Assembly: GCF_002387245.1 (NCBI RefSeq)
Contig: NZ_DGLD01000002.1
Location: forward strand, 209,391-273,390
Source: Brevundimonas sp. UBA4553
Lineage (GTDB): Bacteria; Pseudomonadota; Alphaproteobacteria; Caulobacterales; Caulobacteraceae
Reading direction: 5' to 3'
DNA length: 64,000 bases
Below are positions 16,768 through 26,300 of this stretch, piece by piece (the first letter of the stretch is position 1; each line of letters starts with the position of its first letter). The notes under the pieces are model-generated. The model was not told the origin of the DNA, made no database searches, and saw nothing but the letters and a program-made list of their open reading frames with translations. The translations under genes were made by a program, and so were the position numbers.

Positions 16768-18213
16768 ATGATCGCACGCCTTCGCCCCGTTCCGTTCGCC
16801 CTAGGGCCTGTCCACTTCGTCGGTATCGGCGGCATCGGCATGAGCGGCATCGCCGAGATCATGCTGAAGATCGGCTATCAGGTGTCCGGATCGGACGCCA
16901 AGGCCAGCGCCAACACCGAGCGGCTGGAGCGCCTGGGCGCCCGCATCTACATCGGCCACGACGCCGCCCATGTGACCGAGGGCGTCTCTGCGGTGGTGTA
17001 TTCCACCGCGGTCAAGGCGGCGAACCCCGAACTGGTCGTGGCGCGAGAGCGCCGCATCCCCCTGGTCCGCCGGGCCGAGATGCTGGCCGAGCTGATGCGT
17101 CTGCAGTTCTCGATCGGCGTGGGCGGCACCCACGGCAAGACCACGACGACCTCGATGGTTGCGGCCCTGCTGGACGCGGCGGGTCTGGACCCTACGGTGG
17201 TCAACGGCGGCATCATCAACGCCTACGGCACCAACGCCAAGGTGGGCGAGGGCGACTGGATCGTGGTCGAGGCCGACGAGAGCGACGGCAGCTTCCTGCG
17301 CCTGAAGTGCACGGTCGCCATCATCACCAATATCGACCCGGAACACCTGGATCACTACGGCGACTTTGACGCGGTCAAGAAGGCCTTCTGCGACTTCATC
17401 GAGGACATCCCCTTCTACGGTTTCGGCGTGGTCTGCCTGGACCATCCGGAAGTGCAGAAGCTGGCGGCCCAGATCGATAACCGCCGCCTTGTGACCTACG
17501 GCTTGAACCCGCAGGCCATGGTTCGCGCCGAGAACGTGCAGATGTCGCCCGACGGCGCCCGCTTCGACGTGGTGGTGCAGGGGCAGGGTTTGGCTGCGCT
17601 GGACGAGCCGACGCGGATCGAGGGCCTCTATCTGCCCATGGCCGGCTGGCACAATGTCTCCAATTCGCTGGCCGCCATTGCTGTGGCGCGGGAGCTGGGC
17701 GTGGACGACGACGCCCTGCGCGCCGGTCTGGCCGGCTTCGGCGGGGTAAAGCGCCGCTTCACCACCACGGGCGTGGTCGGCGGCGTGCGCGTCATCGACG
17801 ACTACGGCCACCATCCTGTCGAGATCGCCGCCGTGCTGAAAGCCGCGCGCCAAGTCGTCCAGTCCGCCGAGAACCCCGGCCGCGTCATCGCCGTGGTCCA
17901 GCCGCACCGCTACACCCGACTGCGCGACCTGATGGAGGACTTCTCCACCTGCTTCGCCGACGCTGACAGCGTTCTGGTCGCCGACGTCTATCCGGCGGGC
18001 GAACAGCCGATCGAGGGCGTCGACAAGCACGCCCTGGCCGAGGGCATCCGCCGCTACGGTCATCGTCAGGTCGCCGCCCTGGAAAACGCCGCCGTCCTGC
18101 CGCGCGTCATCAAGGATGAAGCCAGGCCGGGCGATTTGGTCGTCCTGCTGGGCGCCGGCGACATCACCAGCTGGGCCTACGCCCTGCCGGCGCAACTTGA
18201 GGCCCTGGGTTGA
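16768..18213 (+). CDS. murC: UDP-N-acetylmuramate--L-alanine ligase MurC
   Basis: MurC adds L-alanine to UDP-MurNAc, the first peptide step of peptidoglycan synthesis in the cytoplasm. The 481-aa product has the N-terminal Rossmann motif VHFVGIGGIGMSGIAEIM, ATP loop GVGGTHGKTTTTSMVAAL, metal-site NIDPEHLDHYGDFD, and C-terminal DDYGHHPVEIAAVLKAAR with VQPHRYTR. I chose ATG 16768 (MIARLRPVPFALGPVHF), which fits the usual short N terminus; ATG 16729 is an in-frame alternative adding 13 residues. Downstream a small unknown gene begins with a TTG overlapping the murC stop. Confidence 0.95.
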   Translation: MIARLRPVPFALGPVHFVGIGGIGMSGIAEIMLKIGYQVSGSDAKASANTERLERLGARIYIGHDAAHVTEGVSAVVYSTAVKAANPELVVARERRIPLVRRAEMLAELMRLQFSIGVGGTHGKTTTTSMVAALLDAAGLDPTVVNGGIINAYGTNAKVGEGDWIVVEADESDGSFLRLKCTVAIITNIDPEHLDHYGDFDAVKKAFCDFIEDIPFYGFGVVCLDHPEVQKLAAQIDNRRLVTYGLNPQAMVRAENVQMSPDGARFDVVVQGQGLAALDEPTRIEGLYLPMAGWHNVSNSLAAIAVARELGVDDDALRAGLAGFGGVKRRFTTTGVVGGVRVIDDYGHHPVEIAAVLKAARQVVQSAENPGRVIAVVQPHRYTRLRDLMEDFSTCFADADSVLVADVYPAGEQPIEGVDKHALAEGIRRYGHRQVAALENAAVLPRVIKDEARPGDLVVLLGAGDITSWAYALPAQLEALG

Positions 18214-18683
18214 TCGACGCACCGTCGCTGCCTGATTTCTGCGCCGAGATGCAGCGGCTGGCCGGGGTCATCGGGGCCAGGCCGGAATTGCTTCCCGATT
18301 ACGGCGCTCATGATCGAGGGGGGCTTCGGATCGAACTGGAAGGCGGCGTCTTTTTGCTCACCTATAGCGAGAAGGGCGTGACGGATGTCCTTGCTCGGAG
18401 CGCTGACGCGGACGCCGTTATGGAGCAGGTGTTTGTGCAAATCACAGAGCGCATGGCGGTTGAGGACCGATCGTCCGAAGCGCCAGTCATGGAGCCCCAG
18501 AACTTCAGCACGCCTTCAATTGGCGAGGTGCGAGCAGCTGCCATGCAACTCCAGAACGACAGCGGACTGATCAAGCTTAGATTGATGGCTCTGCTCAATG
18601 CTGAATGGGGCCGTCGGCAAGCCGAGCGGAATGCTGCGCGTGCACTGGAAATCCAACACTTCTTCAACGGGAGCCGCCCTTGA
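18210..18683 (+). CDS. Unknown protein resembling Imm63-type immunity proteins, between murC and murB
   Basis: The 157-aa product is not a known dcw-cluster protein. It starts with TTG overlapping the murC stop (TTGA at 18210-18213) and ends overlapping the murB TTG start (TTGA at 18680-18683), so it is translationally embedded in the operon. Features: ARPELLPDYGAHDRGGLRIE, then GVFLLTYSEKGVTDVLARSA, AVMEQVFVQITERMAVED, and the C-terminal LIKLRLMALLNAEWGRRQAE. This order (G-x-LLP-x-YG, Y-x-x-SE-x-G, a VF helix, a L-x-L-x-x-EW helix) recalls the Imm63 polymorphic-toxin immunity family from memory. That is a tentative match. Hand-counted GC over 18421-18660 is about 57.5%, against 68% in a sampled murB line, which suggests acquisition. 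Confidence 0.68.
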   Translation: MIDAPSLPDFCAEMQRLAGVIGARPELLPDYGAHDRGGLRIELEGGVFLLTYSEKGVTDVLARSADADAVMEQVFVQITERMAVEDRSSEAPVMEPQNFSTPSIGEVRAAAMQLQNDSGLIKLRLMALLNAEWGRRQAERNAARALEIQHFFNGSRP

Positions 18684-19582
18684 CCATCACCCTCCCGACC
18701 GTGCGCGGCAAGCTGCTGCTGAATGAGCCGCTGGGGCCCTACACCTGGTTCCGCGTCGGAGGGGCGGCGGACGCCCTGTTCATTCCGGCGGACGCCGAGG
18801 ATCTGGCTGACTTCCTGAAGGTCCTGCCGGAAAGCGTGCCTGTCACCATCATCGGCGTCGGCTCCAACCTGATCGTGCGCGACGGCGGGGTCGAGGGCGT
18901 GGTCATTCGTCTGGCCGGGCGCGCGTTCGCCGCCATCACGACCGAGGGCGAGACCATCACCACGGGCGCGGGCGCGCTGGACTCCATGGTGGCCAAGGCC
19001 TCGGCCAAGGCGGGCATCGCAGGACTGGAGTTCTACGCCGGCATCCCCGGCACCATCGGCGGCGCCCTGACCATGAACGCTGGCTGCTATGGTTCGGAGA
19101 CGAAGGATGTTCTGGTCTCGGCCTGGGGCCTGACGCGTCAGGGTGAGCGGATCGAGCTGACGCTGGCCGACTTCGGCTACACCTATCGCCATTCCAACGC
19201 CCCGGCGGGCGTCATCTGGATGGAGGCGACCTATCGCGGGACATCTGACGCGCCCGAGGCCGTGGCCGCCCGCATCAACGAGATCACCAGCCGCCGCGAA
19301 ACGACCCAGCCGATCCGTGAAAAGACCGGCGGCTCGACCTTTAAGAACCCCGAAGGCCATTCCTCGTGGAAGCTGGTCGACGAGGCCGGCTGGCGCGGCA
19401 AGCTGCACGCCGAAACCGGGGGCGGGGCCAAGTTCAGCGAGTTGCACTCCAACTTCATGATCAACCCGGGCGAGGCCACCGCCGCCGACATCGAAGGTCT
19501 GGGCGAGGCCGTCCGCGCCGACGTGCTGGCCAAGACCGGCGTCCAACTGGACTGGGAAATCAAGCGCATCGGCCGCAAGTAA
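18680..19582 (+). CDS. murB: UDP-N-acetylenolpyruvoylglucosamine reductase MurB
   Basis: MurB is the FAD/NADPH reductase that makes UDP-MurNAc. The 300-aa type I-like protein has NEPLGPYTWFRVGGAADALF, the FAD pyrophosphate loop IIGVGSNLIVRDGGVEG, GLEFYAGIPGTIGGALTMNAGCYG (catalytic region), GSTFKNPEGHSSWKLVDEAG and KFSELHSNFMIN with the catalytic Ser/Glu region. The start is TTG 18680, overlapping the stop of the preceding small gene. Frames further upstream read through that gene and give no MurB-like sequence. Confidence 0.95.
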   Translation: MTITLPTVRGKLLLNEPLGPYTWFRVGGAADALFIPADAEDLADFLKVLPESVPVTIIGVGSNLIVRDGGVEGVVIRLAGRAFAAITTEGETITTGAGALDSMVAKASAKAGIAGLEFYAGIPGTIGGALTMNAGCYGSETKDVLVSAWGLTRQGERIELTLADFGYTYRHSNAPAGVIWMEATYRGTSDAPEAVAARINEITSRRETTQPIREKTGGSTFKNPEGHSSWKLVDEAGWRGKLHAETGGGAKFSELHSNFMINPGEATAADIEGLGEAVRADVLAKTGVQLDWEIKRIGRK

Positions 19583-19584
19583 GG

Positions 19585-19736
19585 CCCTTCTTCCCTTGTG
19601 GGAGGAGGTGGCCCGTCAGGGCCGGATGAGGGGTGTCGGCGTGACATTTCCATCCAATCGACAACCCAGCATCCGCGCACACCTTATCCGTCTTGCTCCG
19701 CAGCCCCCTTCTCCCTCAAGGGGATGGAGAAAGGGC
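19585..19736. repeat. Intergenic palindromic repeat, type B (degenerate copy)
   Basis: The 240-bp gap between murB and ddl is mostly an imperfect inverted repeat. The left end reads CCCTTCTTCCCTTGTGGGAG then GAGGTGG, followed by GGATGAGGGGTGT. The right end holds ACACCTTATCCG and CCCCTTCTCCCTCAAGGGGA then TGGAGAAAGGG. Clearer copies with the same CCTTCTCCC-TTG-GGGAGAAGG ends and GGATGAGGGG core are at 44836-45015 and 63537-63683. The rest of the gap (to 19822) shows nothing else I can name, though it must hold or pass the message for ddl. Confidence 0.65.
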
Positions 19737-19822
19737 GACGAATTCCCCGCCCGTCCCGCTATCGTTTCCAACCGGTTAACCGTATTCAGGGCATAGGGGC
19801 GGGCTAGTAGTCGGATCGTCCC

Positions 19823-20758
19823 ATGCGCGCGCCCCTGAACACCCTTCATGTCGCTGTCCTGATGGGCGGCCTGTCGTCGGAACGCGAGGTCTCGCTGTCG
19901 TCCGGTCGCGGCTGCGCCGATGCTCTGGAGGGGCAGGTCGCCAAGGTCACGCGCGTCGACGCCGGCCGCGATCTGGCCCAGGTCCTGACCGCCCTGAAAC
20001 CCGACGTCGTCTTCAACGCCCTGCACGGCGAATGGGGCGAAGACGGTTGCGTCCAGGGCATCCTCGAGACCCTGCGCCTTCCCTATACCCACTCTGGCGT
20101 CCTGGCCTCTGCCCTGGCCATGGACAAGGACAAGTCCAAGGCCGTGCTGCGCGCGGCGGGCGTGGTCGTTCCCGGCGGCGGCCTGTTCGACCGCAAGGCG
20201 GTGGCGGCGGGCCACGTCATTGCGCCCCCCTATGTCATCAAGCCGAACGCCGAAGGATCATCCGTCGGCGTCTATGTCATCCAGCCGGGCGACGCCCCCT
20301 GCGCCATCGTCGGCGACGACAGCTGGACCTATGGCGATCTTGTCATGGTCGAACCCTTCATCGCGGGCAAGGAACTGGCCGTCACGGTTCTGGGCGAAGC
20401 TGGCGGCCCGCGCGCCCTGACTGTCACCGACATCACCCCGACCAAGGGCTTCTACGACTATGAGGCCAAGTATGCGCCGGGCGGCTCCAAGCACGTCCTG
20501 CCTGCCGAACTGCCCGCCCACGTCTTCGAGAAGGCCCTGCGTCAGTCTGAACTGGCCCACACGGCCATGGGCTGCCGCGGCGTGTCGCGATCCGACTTCC
20601 GTTATGACGATGTTAACGACGTTCTCGTTCTTCTGGAGGTCAACACCCAGCCCGGCATGACGCCGACCTCACTCAGTCCCGAGCAGGCGGCCTATGTCGG
20701 AATGGCGTATCGTGATCTGGTTCGGTGGATGGTGGAGGACGCCTCATGCCCGCGGTAG
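19823..20758 (+). CDS. ddl: D-alanine--D-alanine ligase
   Basis: The 311-aa ATP-grasp enzyme makes the D-Ala-D-Ala dipeptide for the peptidoglycan stem. Motifs: VAVLMGGLSSEREVSLSSG at the N terminus, ALHGEWGEDGCVQGILE, LPYTHSGVLASALAMDKDKSK, the ATP-grasp segment VIKPNAEGSSVGVYVI, and C-terminal RSDFRYDD ... LLEVNTQPGMTPTSLSPEQA, containing the metal-binding Glu and Asn. Its last 13 bases overlap the ftsQ start, indicating coupled translation. Position between murB and ftsQ is the conserved dcw order. Confidence 0.95.
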   Translation: MRAPLNTLHVAVLMGGLSSEREVSLSSGRGCADALEGQVAKVTRVDAGRDLAQVLTALKPDVVFNALHGEWGEDGCVQGILETLRLPYTHSGVLASALAMDKDKSKAVLRAAGVVVPGGGLFDRKAVAAGHVIAPPYVIKPNAEGSSVGVYVIQPGDAPCAIVGDDSWTYGDLVMVEPFIAGKELAVTVLGEAGGPRALTVTDITPTKGFYDYEAKYAPGGSKHVLPAELPAHVFEKALRQSELAHTAMGCRGVSRSDFRYDDVNDVLVLLEVNTQPGMTPTSLSPEQAAYVGMAYRDLVRWMVEDASCPR

Positions 20759-21606
20759 TGCGTGGCGGTCGGCGACAAGGTTCGACGAAGGGCAGGGGCC
20801 CCCAGAAGGGCTCGCGGAACGCCCCGGCCACGCCGGGCAAGGTCGCCGCTATCGGTCGACTGGACCTGTCGCCACGGGCCGTCATGATCTCGATCGTGGC
20901 GGGCGTCGTGGTGCTGGGCGGGGTCCTGGCCACCGGGGCGCGGGCCGAGCGCATCTCCAGTTCGGTGTCCAGTCGCTTCGACAGCGTGACCTCCAGCATG
21001 GGGCTGAAGGTCAAGCAGGTCCACGTCACCGGGGCATCGCCGGAGGCCAAGGGGGCGATCCAGCAGGCCGTCGGCGTCAGCGCCGACCAGCCCATCGTCA
21101 GTCTGGATCTGAACGCTGTGCGCGACCGGGTGCAGGCGGTCGGCTGGGTCAAGGAGGCGCGTGTGGTGCGCCTGTTGCCCGACACCCTGATCGTCGACGT
21201 CAAGGAACACGATCGTCTGGCCGTCTGGCAGACCGCCGGCCACGCCTATGTCATCGACAGCGGCGGCAAGGTCATTCAGGGCGCCGACGCCGGCCGCTAT
21301 CCCAAGCTGCCGCTGGTGGTGGGCAAGGGCGCGGACCAGACCGCGTCTGAAATCCTGCCGCTTCTGGCCCAGCGCCCGCGCCTGATGGCGCGCATCGAGG
21401 CCCTGGTCCGGGTGGACGAGCGCCGCTGGGACCTGCGTCTCAAGGATGGCAGCCTGATCCAGTTGCCCGCCGTCGATCAGGACAGCGCCCTGATCCGCCT
21501 CGACGCGCTGGACCAGCGCGAACGCCTTCTCGATCTGGGCTTCGCCCGGGTCGATCTCCGCACGCCCGAGGAGGTCGCCGTCCGGCCCTCCGAAGGCGCC
21601 GTCTGA
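20746..21606 (+). CDS. ftsQ: Cell division protein FtsQ
   Basis: FtsQ is a bitopic inner-membrane divisome protein linking early and late division proteins. The 286-aa product has an Arg/Gly/Lys-rich cytoplasmic tail of about 45 residues, one membrane helix (VMISIVAGVVVLGGVLATGA), a POTRA domain starting LKVKQVHVTGASPEAKGAI and the beta domain VKEARVVRLLPDTLIVDVKEHDRLAVWQ, a family hallmark. ATG 20746 lies 13 bp inside the end of ddl; a further upstream start (20725) would extend deeper into ddl. Confidence 0.93.
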   Translation: MPAVVRGGRRQGSTKGRGPQKGSRNAPATPGKVAAIGRLDLSPRAVMISIVAGVVVLGGVLATGARAERISSSVSSRFDSVTSSMGLKVKQVHVTGASPEAKGAIQQAVGVSADQPIVSLDLNAVRDRVQAVGWVKEARVVRLLPDTLIVDVKEHDRLAVWQTAGHAYVIDSGGKVIQGADAGRYPKLPLVVGKGADQTASEILPLLAQRPRLMARIEALVRVDERRWDLRLKDGSLIQLPAVDQDSALIRLDALDQRERLLDLGFARVDLRTPEEVAVRPSEGAV

Positions 21607-21631
21607 ACCGAACACCCAGGACACGATCAAC

Positions 21632-22957
21632 ATGGCCGGACGCAGCCGAGACACGAACACGGATCAAGCCAAGGGCGCCCCGCGCGCTCCGGCCGTGGCC
21701 GCGCTCGACCTGGGCCAGTCCAAGGTCGCCTGCTTCATCATGAAGCCCGAGGGCGTGCGCCATGCCGACCGCACCATCCGCGTCGCGGGCGCCAGCCACG
21801 TCCAGTCGCGCGGCGTGCGCGGCGGGGCCATCGTCAACATGGACGAGGCGGCCCAGGCCATCGGTCATGCGGTTGAGCGCGCCGAACGCGCCGCCGGCTC
21901 CCCCGTCTCCGGCGTCATCGTCACCACGGCCATCGGTCAGATGGCCAGCCACCGGGTCCAGGCCCGCGTCTCGCTCGGCGCCCATCCGATCAGCGACGGC
22001 GACCTGGCCCGCGCCATCGGCATGGCCTTGGCCCAGATCCGTCTGCCTAACCGCCGCCCCATCCACGTCCTGCCCATCGCCTGGTCGGTGGACGGGGCGC
22101 GCGGCGTCCATGATCCGCGCTCGATGCGTGGCGGCTCTCTGGGGCTGGACCTGCTGGTCGTCTCCATGTCCGAAGGCTCGTTCGGCGCCCTCAGCCATTG
22201 CCTCGAACTGGCTCACCTTGATCTGCAAGGCGTCGCCGCCGCCCCCGTCGTCTCATCGCTCGCCGCGCTGGAAGAGGACGAGATGGAGCTGGGCAGCGTC
22301 TGCATCGACATGGGCGGCGGTTCGACCTCGGCGGCCGTCTGGGGCGGGCGCAGCCTGCTGCACATCGAATCGCTGAACGTCGGCGGCGATCACGTCACCG
22401 CCGACATCGCGCGCGGCCTGTCGACCTCCAAGGTCGGCGCCGAACGCCTGAAGACCCTGCACGGCTCGGCCATGGCCTCGGCTAACGAGGACCGCGAGAT
22501 GCTGGAGGCCCCGCCGCGCGGCGAGGACCCGTCCGCCGGCCCCGTCATCGTCCCGCGCGCCATGCTCAAGACCGTCATCGCTCCGCGCGTCGAGGAAACC
22601 CTTGAACTGCTGCGCGACCGGCTCAAGCACGCGGGCGTCGGCATGGACCCGGGGGCGGGCATCGTCCTGACCGGCGGCGCCAGCCAGTTGAACGGCGTGC
22701 GTGAACTGGCTGTGCGCGTCTTCGACCGCCCGGTCCGCCTGGGCAAGCCGCAACGTGCGCCCCACCTGGCCGACGCCGCCTCCGGCCCGGCCTTCTGCTC
22801 GGCCTCGGGCGTCCTGCTGCGCGCCGCCTACGGCCCGCGCGAAGCGGTCTCCGCCCGCAAGCTGATGTCCCGTCAGATCACCGCCGCCGACGCCCCCAAG
22901 GTGCACCGCGGCGGCATGGTGGCCCGCGCCGCCGGCTGGTTGCGCGACAACCTCTGA
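21632..22957 (+). CDS. ftsA: Cell division protein FtsA
   Basis: FtsA is the actin-like ATPase that tethers FtsZ to the membrane. The 441-aa product shows the actin-fold phosphate loop AALDLGQSKVACFI, the 1C-domain region VSGVIVTTAIGQMASHRVQARV, the second phosphate loop SVCIDMGGGSTSAAVW, and the adenosine motif GIVLTGGASQLNGV. The C terminus GGMVARAAGWLRDNL is an amphipathic helix with Arg and Trp, the membrane-targeting sequence of the family. In most relatives ftsZ would follow directly; here a TonB-dependent receptor gene intervenes. Confidence 0.95.
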   Translation: MAGRSRDTNTDQAKGAPRAPAVAALDLGQSKVACFIMKPEGVRHADRTIRVAGASHVQSRGVRGGAIVNMDEAAQAIGHAVERAERAAGSPVSGVIVTTAIGQMASHRVQARVSLGAHPISDGDLARAIGMALAQIRLPNRRPIHVLPIAWSVDGARGVHDPRSMRGGSLGLDLLVVSMSEGSFGALSHCLELAHLDLQGVAAAPVVSSLAALEEDEMELGSVCIDMGGGSTSAAVWGGRSLLHIESLNVGGDHVTADIARGLSTSKVGAERLKTLHGSAMASANEDREMLEAPPRGEDPSAGPVIVPRAMLKTVIAPRVEETLELLRDRLKHAGVGMDPGAGIVLTGGASQLNGVRELAVRVFDRPVRLGKPQRAPHLADAASGPAFCSASGVLLRAAYGPREAVSARKLMSRQITAADAPKVHRGGMVARAAGWLRDNL

Positions 22958-23314
22958 GTGTCGACGAGAGCGCTGTCGCCTGCGACAAGGCGAAGCGCCC
23001 CGGCTCATTTGAGCCCGATTTCGCCACACAATGTCCGATAAGCCGTTGTGGAAATGTCGCGTTTCCTCGCCTATTGCGCATGATTTGTGCGCCACACGGG
23101 GAAATAACGGAATGATCTGTGATCGAAGAACGCTCGTCGGTCATGTGTGACCTTAGTGTGGCCTCATTGTTACAGGTCTGACGCATGATGGCCCGATTTG
23201 GGTCACAAAGGTTGCCCCAGCGACATTATCGACTAGACGAGGTCTTCTGACATGCGGGCGTCTCCGGACGATTCCGCTGTGCTGTTAGTTCAAACTAGGC
23301 TGGGGGCCCTCCAC
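22958..23314. other. Gene-free 357-bp leader of the TonB-dependent receptor
   Basis: No convincing coding frame or RNA gene is visible. It is visibly less GC-rich than the surrounding genes, as expected for a promoter-bearing region, and contains one GANTC site (GATTC, 23270-23274). An in-frame ATG at 23252 would give the receptor an extra 21 residues, but its translation does not look like part of a signal peptide. I cannot point to specific -35/-10 boxes with confidence. Confidence 0.5.
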
Positions 23315-26300
23315 ATGCACTTGAAGCGCAACTATCTTTTCGGGACGACGATCCTGGCAGGCATGATCGCCATGTCGGCTCCGGCCTTCGCTCAGACGGC
23401 GCCGGCGGCGCAGGATGATCAGACAACTCAGGTCGAAGAGGTCGTGGTTACCGGTTCGCGCATTCGCCGCGATCCGAGCACCGTGGCCGCGCCGATCATC
23501 CAGATCGACGGCGCAGCGCTGCTGCAGACCGGTCTGCCGACGGTGATCGACTATCTCGCGACGATCCCTGCATTGTCCAACTCGCTGGTTCCCTCGGACA
23601 CGACCGGTTCGGGTCTGAACGACGGCGGCCTTGAGTTCGCCAACCTGCGCTCGCTCGGGTCGGGCCGTACCCTGACGCTCGTCGATGGGCGTCGTCACGT
23701 CGGTTCTTCGGCAGGCTCGCTGTCGGTTGACGTCTCGATCATCCCGCGTCTTCTGATCCAGAACATCGAAATCATCACCGGCGGCGCCTCGTCGGTTTAC
23801 GGCGCTGACGCTGTTTCGGGCGTGATCAACTACAGCCTGCGCAAGGATTTCGAAGGCCTCGAAATCGACGGCAACTACGGCCAGTTGGTGAAGGGCGGCG
23901 ACGCCGCTACGCGTCGTCTGTCGGTTCTGGGCGGTATCAATCTGCTGGACGACCGTCTGAACCTCTATGCTCACGCCGAGTATGAAAAGGCCGATCAGGT
24001 TCGTTCTGACCAGATCGATTGGCTGCGTCGCGGTCGCGTGTCGCTCGGCATCGACGCCGACCCGACCAACGTGAACATTGGGCCGGCGGCCGACGGCTTC
24101 GTCGACGTGGGTGAGTTCTACAGCGCCCGTCGCCTGGATCGTCCGCTCTGGGGTTCGACCACCCTGGCCAACATGCAGCGTCCGAGCCCCTTCGGTGATC
24201 CCGATATTCCGGTCGCCGCCTGCCGCAGCTTCTCGACCTCGTCCAACTGCTTCAACGTTGATCCGGGCTACACCTACTGGTTCGACGGTACGACCGCCCG
24301 CCTGGCGAACTTCGGTCAGCGGATCGGCAACACCGGCGCCAGCCGCCCCTGGAACATCGGCGGCGACGGCGAACCGGCAAACCTGACGGCCTTCGACGCC
24401 TTGTCGCGCTTCCCTGAACAGGAATCGCAGCGGTATCAGGTCGGCGCCAACTTCACCGTCAACGACAATGTCCGCGCGTCGCTTGAAGCCAAGTACACGA
24501 CCGAGGACGCCTACGACCAAGGTCAGTACTCCTTCTGGGACATCTTTATCGTCGACTCGGGGCTCGCCTGCGGCGGCACGCCCTTCGGCGGCGCCTCGCG
24601 GACCTGCAACAACGGGATGTCGCCTGGCCTGATTTCCGGCACCAGCTCGTTCGCGACGCGCACGGACAACGCCTTCCTGCCCGCCAACCTGGCCGCTGCG
24701 ATCCGTGGCAACACCTTCATCCCTTATGCAGACCCGACGAACACCGCGCCGGGCGCTCCGGGAGCTGTTGTTTCGGCGCCGATCGCCTTGCACCGTGGCT
24801 TTGGCATCCCCCGCGATCAGACCAACAATCGTGAAGTGCAGCGTTATGTCGCCGCGATCGAGGGCAACTACGATCGTCTCGGCTTCATCACCAACGCCAA
24901 CTGGGACCTGTCGGTCGTCTACGGCGAGATGAACAACCGGAACCGTGAAACCGGCCCGGACGCGATCCGCTTTGCTCATGCCATGGACGCGGTTGTCGAC
25001 ACCGCCGGTCTTGTCGCCGGGCGTCCCGGTCAGGTTGTTTGCCGGGTTCAACTGCTCGCCGCTCAAGGCATCACGATCCAGGAGCAGAACCCCAACACCG
25101 CCGCCACCGTCTACGCCGACCCGAAGACCAATCCGGAAATCGCGGGCTGCGTGCCTTTGAACGTGTTCGGCAATGGCAATCAGTCGCCTGAGGCGCTGGA
25201 GTACATCTCGGCTTCTGTGACGGTTCTTGAAAAGAACATTCAGGAAAGCGCGGTCGCGACCTTCAGCGGCGAGCTGGGCGACTTCTGGGGCGCGGGCCAA
25301 ATCGGCTTCTCGCTGGGCGCCGAGTACCGTCGCGAATACACCGAAGGCATTGGTCGCAGCCGCGACACGGCCAACCGCTTGCTGCAGCTAAACACCGGCG
25401 CTGACTTCCTGGGCGCAGAGTATGAAACCAAGGAACTGTTCGCTGAAGTCGCCGTCCCGCTCTTCCGCGACAGCTGGATGGGCGAGTTCGCCGAAATCAG
25501 CGGTTCGTATCGTACCTTCGACTACACGACGTCGGGCACCGGTGACGTTTACGGCGTCAGCCTGGTCTATCGTCCGATCCCGGACATCACGTTCAAGTCC
25601 AGCTTCAACACGTCCTTCCGTGCACCGAACCTGAGCGAGAACTTCCGTCCGTACGCGCAGACCTTCGTGAACCCGCCGTTCTCGGATCCTTGCGATACGC
25701 GCGTCATCGCCGCATTCGCCGGCGCCAATGCGACGGAGATCAAGGCTAACCGTATCGCCAACTGCACCACCATGGCTGCAGCGCGCGGTCTGACCTATGA
25801 CTTCAGCCAAGCGACGACCTCGATCGCCGACGACTATCGTCCGAACTATGCGTCGGGTATCGCCAGCGTCCTGGGGGGCAACCCGGACCTGCGTCCTGAA
25901 ACGTCGGAATCCTTCACCTTCTCGACGGTGCTGCGTCCGCGCTTCATCCCGAACTTCAGCCTGGTTCTCGACTACTACGAGATCACGATTGATGACGTGA
26001 TCGTCACGCCCAGCGGCCAGCAGGTTGCTGACCAGTGCGTGAACGGCCCGGAACTGGACGCCCTGGCTTGCAGCCTGGTCTTCCGCAACAATCCGAACAA
26101 CGACGCGGATCCCTTCAATGTCTTCAAGATTGGTGCTCCGGTCGGCGATCCGATCGGCGGCTTCATCCTGCAGACGCTGAACTTCGCCAAGCTTGAAACC
26201 CGCGGCCTGGACATCTCGGTCAACTATCGTGTGGACACCGAAGAACTCTTCGGCGTCAACTGGGGCCGGTTTGACTATTCGCTCGGCGCTCTCTGGCTGA

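Noticed and set aside
23285..25300. A 671-codon minus-strand frame over the TonB-dependent receptor
   Set aside because: It overlaps the receptor barrel fully and has Asp/Arg/Gly-rich content with no domain. It is a shadow frame.
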